From an uncultured Selenomonas sp. (GTDB lineage Bacteria; Bacillota; Negativicutes; Selenomonadales; Selenomonadaceae), in NCBI GenBank assembly GCA_905372355.1, contig CAJPOT010000001.1:1-64000 (forward strand): DNA of 64,000 bases, read 5' to 3'. Positions 59,841 through 64,000 of the stretch are shown piece by piece (the stretch's first letter is position 1; each line of letters opens with the position of its first letter). Both the position numbers and the translations under genes were made by a program. The notes below the pieces were generated by a model. The model was not told the DNA's origin. It was given only the letters and a program-made list of their open reading frames with translations, and did no database searches.

Positions 59841-61598
59841 ATGCAGAACGACAAGAAAAAAAGCTTCCTTTCCCGATTCTTTCAGAGCAAGGATGACGCA
59901 GCGCGACTGAGGCGCGGCGTCGTCCTTTTTGCGGTCTTTTTCCTCGCAGCGTTCCTCGCGCTCGGCTATCGCGCCTACGACAGCGCACGCACGTCGAACG
60001 CGACGATCTGGAAGGAGAAGGTCGACGCTGACATGCGCGGCATTCTCTTGCTGATCGACTCGACGCATCCCGGCGATTGGACGGTGCAGGACGGACGCAT
60101 CTACAAGGGAGGCAGACTGCTCAACGATAATGGCAGTTTCGTCGATCACTTGAAAGAGGTTACGGGATCGGACGTCGCTCTCTTCGTCGGCGAGCAGTGC
60201 GCATCCTCGACGTACGAGACGAGCGGTAAGAGGCTCGTCGGACAGAAGGCGGATGCCGCCGTCACGAGGATCGTGCTCACGGGCTGTACGCCGTATCTCG
60301 GTCGCTCCGATTTCGGCGGCGGGCGACCCATCGGTTCGTATCGTACGCTCTTCGATGCGGACGGCGAGGCGGTCGGCATGATTTTCGTCGGCGTGCCCGA
60401 GGCGGAGGAGGAACGCTCGCTCGGCGCACTGACGAACTCCATGACTCTGGCGGGGTTGCTGCTGCTCTTGCTCGTGCTCACGGGATTGGGGCTTCTGCTC
60501 GCTTATGCCGGGCGCATCGCACTCCCGCTGCAGGGGCAGAAAGAAGAGGAACAGGTTCCTTTGCCAGAGGTCTCGGATGTTCCTGCAGGTGAAGTGCTTG
60601 CCGCGCAGGAATTGGGGACGCCTCAAAGAGATGCAGCGTTCGAGGCCGTGCCATCGGAGACGCTTTCGCGCATGGGCGCCTTTTGCACGAAACTTCTCGC
60701 GGGGGCGCGGGAGCAGGCGCAGGCGATGGAGTCGGCTCTCGCACAAGCGGGGACATTGAAAGAGCGGGCGGAGAAAGCGGCTTCGGTGCTCGCCGAAGCC
60801 GCGGACGGCATGGACGAAGACGCGTCGGACGAAGCGCAGAAAGAAGCCGAAGAAGTGCGCCGTCAATTTGGCGAGAGCCGGAGGGCGGCGCACGATGCGG
60901 CAGAGCGCACGAACGCGCTCGCGAAGGAGTTGAAGGCGGCGGACGAGATGGCGCGCGATCTGGGAAAACGTGCAGCGGCGATCGGCGATACGCTCGCCGA
61001 AGTCGCGGAGCTTGCGAGCCAGACGAACCTCCTCGCGTTTAACGCGGCGGTCGAGGCGGCGCGTGCGGGTGATGCGGGCAGGCGCTTCGCCGCTGTCGCC
61101 GACGAGGTGCGCCGCCTGTCGGAGGATGCGGGTAAGCTTTCCACAAATGCGGCAGAGCTTCTGACGGCGCTCGCCGGCGACGTCTCCAAGGCAGCCGAGG
61201 CCATCGAGGCGGGCGGCCGAGGCGCACGGGAAAACCGCACGGCGCTTCGTGCGCTCGCCGATACGGCGGCGCGCCTGGAGGAGGCGGCAAGGCGCACGGC
61301 AAGACGCGGAAGTGGGACGGCAAGATCCCTGCCGGCGCTCGTCGAGGCGCGTGCGCTGCACGAGAAGATGGCGCAGGATGCGGGGAAACTCCTCGCAATC
61401 AAGGAGGGCGAGGAAGCGAAGATCGCCGAACTGCACGCCGCTGCCGACGGCCTGCGCGCCCTTCTGGGCACGGTTCTGCCGACGCTTGGAGCGGCGGGCG
61501 GCACGGATGAAACGTCTGAAGCGGGGGAAGCGAGCGACGCGGATGCCGCAGACAGCGCGACGGAATCGTCTGAGATGCGAGGGGAGGAAAAGCCATGA
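59841..61598 (+). CDS. Membrane chemoreceptor with single-Cache sensor
   Basis: A 585-residue methyl-accepting chemotaxis protein. TM1 is near residues 23-42 and TM2 near 212-236. The 170-residue periplasmic part ([40 protein letters not shown]) resembles an sCache_3 domain, often sensing small organic acids. The cytoplasmic part lacks an obvious HAMP and has the signalling tip [26 protein letters not shown] (near 395-420). It is unusually Ala/Glu-rich. It overlaps the next gene (ATGA), which is a dCMP deaminase, an odd partner. Confidence 0.85.
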   Translation: MQNDKKKSFLSRFFQSKDDAARLRRGVVLFAVFFLAAFLALGYRAYDSARTSNATIWKEKVDADMRGILLLIDSTHPGDWTVQDGRIYKGGRLLNDNGSFVDHLKEVTGSDVALFVGEQCASSTYETSGKRLVGQKADAAVTRIVLTGCTPYLGRSDFGGGRPIGSYRTLFDADGEAVGMIFVGVPEAEEERSLGALTNSMTLAGLLLLLLVLTGLGLLLAYAGRIALPLQGQKEEEQVPLPEVSDVPAGEVLAAQELGTPQRDAAFEAVPSETLSRMGAFCTKLLAGAREQAQAMESALAQAGTLKERAEKAASVLAEAADGMDEDASDEAQKEAEEVRRQFGESRRAAHDAAERTNALAKELKAADEMARDLGKRAAAIGDTLAEVAELASQTNLLAFNAAVEAARAGDAGRRFAAVADEVRRLSEDAGKLSTNAAELLTALAGDVSKAAEAIEAGGRGARENRTALRALADTAARLEEAARRTARRGSGTARSLPALVEARALHEKMAQDAGKLLAIKEGEEAKIAELHAAADGLRALLGTVLPTLGAAGGTDETSEAGEASDADAADSATESSEMRGEEKP

Positions 61599-62086
61599 TC
61601 ATATCGTGGGATGAATACTTCATGGGCATCGCCCTTTTTTCCAAGTACCGCAGCAAGGATCCGCACACGCAGGTTGGCGCCTGCATTGTCAACGAGGACA
61701 AGCACATCGTCGGCGTCGGTTACAACGGTATGCCCAACGGCTGCTCCGATGCGGAGTTCCCGTGGGGCAGCACGGGCGAGTTCGGCGACAAGAAGTATGC
61801 CTATGTCGTGCATGCTGAGCTGAACGCCATATTGAACGCGAGCACCTCCTTGAAGGGCTGCCGCATCTACACGTCGCTCTTTCCCTGCAACGAGTGCTGC
61901 AAGGCGATCATCCAAAGTGGCATCAAGGAGGTCATCTACCTGTCGGACAAGTACGCGGCGACCGACAGCACGCGCGCCTCGAAACGCATGTTCGCTGCTG
62001 CCGGCGTTCACTATCGGCGGCTGGAAACGGACATCGAAGAGCTGCCCGTGAATTTTGCGCTGCCAAAAGGCGAGCAGGAAGGATGA
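61595..62086 (+). CDS. comEB: dCMP deaminase (ComEB-type)
   Basis: A 163-residue zinc deaminase: [32 protein letters not shown] (H-A-E) and [20 protein letters not shown] (P-C-x-x-C) carry the zinc ligands and the catalytic Glu. It deaminates dCMP to dUMP for thymidylate synthesis. GGGGAGG precedes the ATG, which overlaps the chemoreceptor stop. No competence genes are nearby. Confidence 0.9.
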   Translation: MIISWDEYFMGIALFSKYRSKDPHTQVGACIVNEDKHIVGVGYNGMPNGCSDAEFPWGSTGEFGDKKYAYVVHAELNAILNASTSLKGCRIYTSLFPCNECCKAIIQSGIKEVIYLSDKYAATDSTRASKRMFAAAGVHYRRLETDIEELPVNFALPKGEQEG

Positions 62087-62139
62087 ATAGTGCGCCGCCC
62101 TTACCAGAAACCTAGCCAATCAGTCTGCACCCTTCGGGT

Positions 62140-62167
62140 TTGACTTCTTGGGGTTTCATGGTACAAT
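62140..62167 (+). promoter_or_regulatory. Promoter of the lpxC unit (first of two repeated -10 regions)
   Basis: TTGACT (62140-62145), 16 bases, TACAAT (62162-62167). The -10 lies in the first copy of a 33-bp direct repeat. The 241-base gap before lpxC has no gene. Confidence 0.55.
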
Positions 62168-62259
62168 AATAAAATGTTGAAACGGATTCTACTGAAAAGC
62201 CGCCTAATAACTATTATGCGTCCTTATTTCATGGTACAATAATAGAACGTTGAAACGGA
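62154..62259 (+). repeat. 33-bp direct repeat carrying TACAATAAT
   Basis: TTTCATGGTACAATAATAAA and ATGTTGAAACGGA (62154-62186) recur at 62227-62259 with two substitutions (AATAGAACGTTGAAACGGA). The copies start 73 bp apart. Each holds the -10-like TACAAT and the run GTTGAAACGGA. The repeat duplicates the promoter region of lpxC or is a binding site for a regulator. Confidence 0.75.
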
Positions 62260-62327
62260 GGGCTGCATTTGGCAGCTGCGACTTTATATTGCCGGCTTTT
62301 GCATTTTCCAGCGGAGGAGGATTTCTA

Positions 62328-63155
62328 TTGCCCTTTCAGACGACGATCGCCCGGCGCGTTGATTACGACGGCGTGGGGCTTCATTCCGGCGTCCTCGTGC
62401 ATCTCTCGCTCCTGCCGGCGCCTGTCGATGCGGGAATCGTCTTCGTGCGCAAGGATGTTGCGGGCGAGCCGAAGATTCGCGCGACCGCGCCGCATGTGAC
62501 GTCGACGGTGCGCGCGACGACGCTCTCTGAGGGCGGCGTGCGCGTCTTCACGGTCGAGCATCTGATGAGTGCGCTCGCGGCGTTCGGCATCGACAACTGC
62601 TTTGTCGAACTCGATGCCGAGGAGCCTCCCGTCGCGGATGGCTCCTCGCTCGTCTTTTTCTCTCTTTTGAAAGAAGCGGGGAAGGTGCAGCAGGAAAAGG
62701 AGCGGCAGGAGATCGTCATCGACCGCGTCTACCGCATCGACGACGGCGAACGCTTCCTCGTTGCCGTTCCCTATGGCGGCGGCCTGCGTGTGAGCTTTAC
62801 GTCGCTCAATGAGCATGCGCTCGTCGGCACGCAGTACCGGGATTTCCTCGTGCGAGAGGACGCTTACGAGAAGGAAATCGCCCCTGCGCGTACGATTGCT
62901 TATGAAGGCGAGGTCGAGGCGCTGAAGAAAGCGGGACTCGGACTCGGCGGCACGCTTGAAAACGTCATCGTCTACAACGATGAGCGCTGGCTCAACGAGC
63001 TGCGCTTCCCCGACGAGCTTGTGCGCCACAAGATCCTCGACCTCATCGGCGATCTGCGTCTCGCGGGCTTCGTGCGCGGGCATATTCTCGCCGTGAAGTC
63101 GGGTCATGCGCTGAACGCGCAGCTCGCGAAGGCGCTCTGCGCCTCGCTGGTGTGA
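62328..63155 (+). CDS. lpxC: UDP-3-O-acyl-N-acetylglucosamine deacetylase
   Basis: A 275-residue LpxC, the committed zinc enzyme of lipid A synthesis. N-terminal QTTIARRVDYDGVGLHSG, the zinc ligand in FTVEHLMSALAAFGIDNC (His) and the C-terminal zinc site FPDELVRHKILDLIGDLRLA (H-x3-D) are intact, with ARTIAYEGEVEALKKAGLGL in between. The start is TTG 62328, 7 bases after GGAGGAGG; upstream in-frame starts lie within the promoter repeat. Its presence indicates a lipopolysaccharide outer membrane. Confidence 0.94.
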   Translation: MPFQTTIARRVDYDGVGLHSGVLVHLSLLPAPVDAGIVFVRKDVAGEPKIRATAPHVTSTVRATTLSEGGVRVFTVEHLMSALAAFGIDNCFVELDAEEPPVADGSSLVFFSLLKEAGKVQQEKERQEIVIDRVYRIDDGERFLVAVPYGGGLRVSFTSLNEHALVGTQYRDFLVREDAYEKEIAPARTIAYEGEVEALKKAGLGLGGTLENVIVYNDERWLNELRFPDELVRHKILDLIGDLRLAGFVRGHILAVKSGHALNAQLAKALCASLV

Positions 63156-63238
63156 AAGCGCAGAAAGGTGTTTCTGCTTACGGTGAAATCCGGTGCATTT
63201 CGTGTCGGTTCCAATTAAGAAAGAAGGAGCGAAACTAT

Positions 63239-63682
63239 ATGATTTTGGACATCAATGAAATTCAGAAGATCCTGCCGCATCGCCCGCCGATGCTTCTCGT
63301 CGACCGCATCATCGAACTCGTGCCGTTCGAGTCGGCGACGGGCATCAAGTGCGTGACGATGATGGAGGACTTCTTCCGCGGTCATTTCCCCGGCTCGCCG
63401 ATCATGCCCGGCGTGCTCCTTCTGGAGGCCATGGCACAGGTCGGCGGCATCACGATGCTCTATCCCGAGGAGAACCGCGGCAAGCTCGCACTCTTCGGCG
63501 GCATGGAGGGCGTGAAGTTCAAGAAGCCCGTCGTGCCTGGCGATCAGCTCGTGACGAAGGCGAAGATCACGAAGGTGCACGGCGACTTTGGCAAGCTTCA
63601 TGCCGACGGCTACGTCGACGGTGTGCTCGTCGCCAAAGCGGACTTCACCTTTGCCCTGCAAAGAGCTGAAAATCTCTCTTAA
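63239..63682 (+). CDS. fabZ: 3-hydroxyacyl-ACP dehydratase FabZ
   Basis: A 147-residue FabZ: MILDINEIQKILPHRPPMLL VDRI, the active-site His in FRGHFPGSPIMPGVLLLEAM AQ and the C-terminal VPGDQLVTKAKITKVHGDFG. It dehydrates beta-hydroxyacyl-ACP in fatty-acid synthesis and draws from the same pool as LpxA. The order lpxC-fabZ-lpxA is common in Negativicutes and Gram-negatives. ATG 63239 follows AAAGGAG. Confidence 0.95.
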   Translation: MILDINEIQKILPHRPPMLLVDRIIELVPFESATGIKCVTMMEDFFRGHFPGSPIMPGVLLLEAMAQVGGITMLYPEENRGKLALFGGMEGVKFKKPVVPGDQLVTKAKITKVHGDFGKLHADGYVDGVLVAKADFTFALQRAENLS

Positions 63683-63741
63683 GGGGCAGATTTGCCGGGA
63701 AAATGAGTGCCAGTCTTTTATCAACCCCCGAAAATTGCCGA

Positions 63742-63870
63742 TTTTGCCTGAATATCACAGGCAAAAAACGACAGGATTTGCAGGATTATAACAATATGGC
63801 GCTTTATCCGCACAGGAATCGCGGATAGTTTCAGCGATTTCTATAGAAAGCATAGATTGAAAATCCTGTC
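63742..63870 (+). repeat. Inverted repeats in the fabZ-lpxA gap
   Basis: TTTTGCCTG/CAGGCAAAA (63742-63766) is a local 9-bp hairpin. GACAGGATTT at 63770-63779 is an exact complement of AAATCCTGTC at 63861-63870, enclosing an 81-base segment with its own ATCCGC/GCGGAT pairing. The 221-base gap has no gene; it may be a structured lpxA leader or a small mobile remnant. Confidence 0.45.
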
Positions 63871-63903
63871 AGCTCTTTTCGAGTGGAATAAGGGGTGGAA
63901 AAA

Positions 63904-64000
63904 ATGATGGACAGCAAAGTAGTGGCATATATCCACGAAACAGCGGTCGTAAGCCCTCGTGCCCATGTGGCGAAGGGCGTGGAGATCGGTCCGTATGCTG
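63904..64000 (+). CDS. lpxA: UDP-N-acetylglucosamine acyltransferase LpxA (5' part only)
   Basis: The first 32 codons of LpxA, cut by the window end. YIHETAVVSPRAHVAKGVEI GPYA shows the first coils of the hexapeptide left-handed beta-helix. It makes the first acylation in lipid A synthesis. AAGGGGTGG lies upstream of ATG 63904 (ATG 63907 is also possible). Confidence 0.88.
   Translation, partial: MMDSKVVAYIHETAVVSPRAHVAKGVEIGPYA

Noticed and set aside
1..64000. tRNA, rRNA or well-known riboswitch genes
   Set aside because: No cloverleaf with CCA-like ends, rRNA signature or recognisable riboswitch core was seen by eye; a covariance-model search would be needed to exclude small ones.

Overview
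The window looks like a chromosomal segment of a flagellated Negativicutes bacterium, most likely Selenomonas or a close relative. Firmicute-type features (AGGAGG ribosome sites, Asp23/Gls24 protein, FliW-CsrA, YvyF, DUF6470) occur beside Gram-negative lipid A genes (lpxC, fabZ, lpxA). The DNA is GC-rich, and GTG and TTG starts are used. This assignment is inference from gene content; no 16S rRNA gene is present.

Layout. 1-900: the end of an unidentified gene, a terminator, a repeat-rich stretch that resembles the end of an insertion sequence, and a decayed Fic-family gene. 900-6370 (mostly minus strand): small membrane proteins (DUF2752, two DUF4234), an Asp23/Gls24 protein, a serine hydrolase overlapping a polysaccharide deacetylase, and hisC. 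6.6-18.6 kb: housekeeping and stress genes on both strands (LUD protein, beta-N-acetylhexosaminidase, Rpn-type nuclease, thioredoxin and a thioredoxin-reductase-like protein, a soluble FIST chemoreceptor, carbonic anhydrase, ECF S component, mqnE, S51 peptidase, a RelE/Phd pair, an ArsC/Spx-like protein). Within it, at 7.44-7.75 kb, is an apparently complete and easily missed type I toxin-antitoxin locus: a 27-residue hydrophobic peptide, an mRNA whose two ends can pair, and a convergent antisense RNA with its own consensus promoter and terminator.

18.8-30.0 kb is a late flagellar operon: yvyF, flgM, two flgN-like genes, flgK, flgL, a DUF6470 gene, fliW, csrA, flaG, fliD, fliS, a fliT-like gene and flagellin. 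Sigma-28-type promoters (TAAG-like box, 15 bp, CGATA box) precede yvyF, flgM and flagellin. The flagellin leader has a CsrA consensus site in a hairpin loop, which fits the FliW-CsrA-flagellin circuit.

30.1-59.3 kb is a long co-directional island, again opened by a sigma-28-like promoter, that appears devoted to modifying flagellin. It holds TPR-linked family 2 glycosyltransferases, five O-GlcNAc-transferase-like (GT41) modules (three fused in one 1685-residue protein), a LicC-like nucleotidyltransferase, a broken sulfatase-like gene, a nucleotidyltransferase-PEP mutase fusion, CDP-dideoxysugar genes rfbH and rfbG, a GT9 transferase, and finally a FliB-type flagellin lysine N-methylase. The likely logic is cytoplasmic synthesis of unusual CDP-activated sugars and possibly phosphonate groups, multi-step Ser/Thr glycosylation of flagellin, and lysine methylation, timed with flagellin expression. 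The substrate assignment is inference.

59.4-64 kb: universal stress protein, a membrane chemoreceptor, dCMP deaminase, then the lipid A/fatty acid genes lpxC (TTG start), fabZ and the first part of lpxA.
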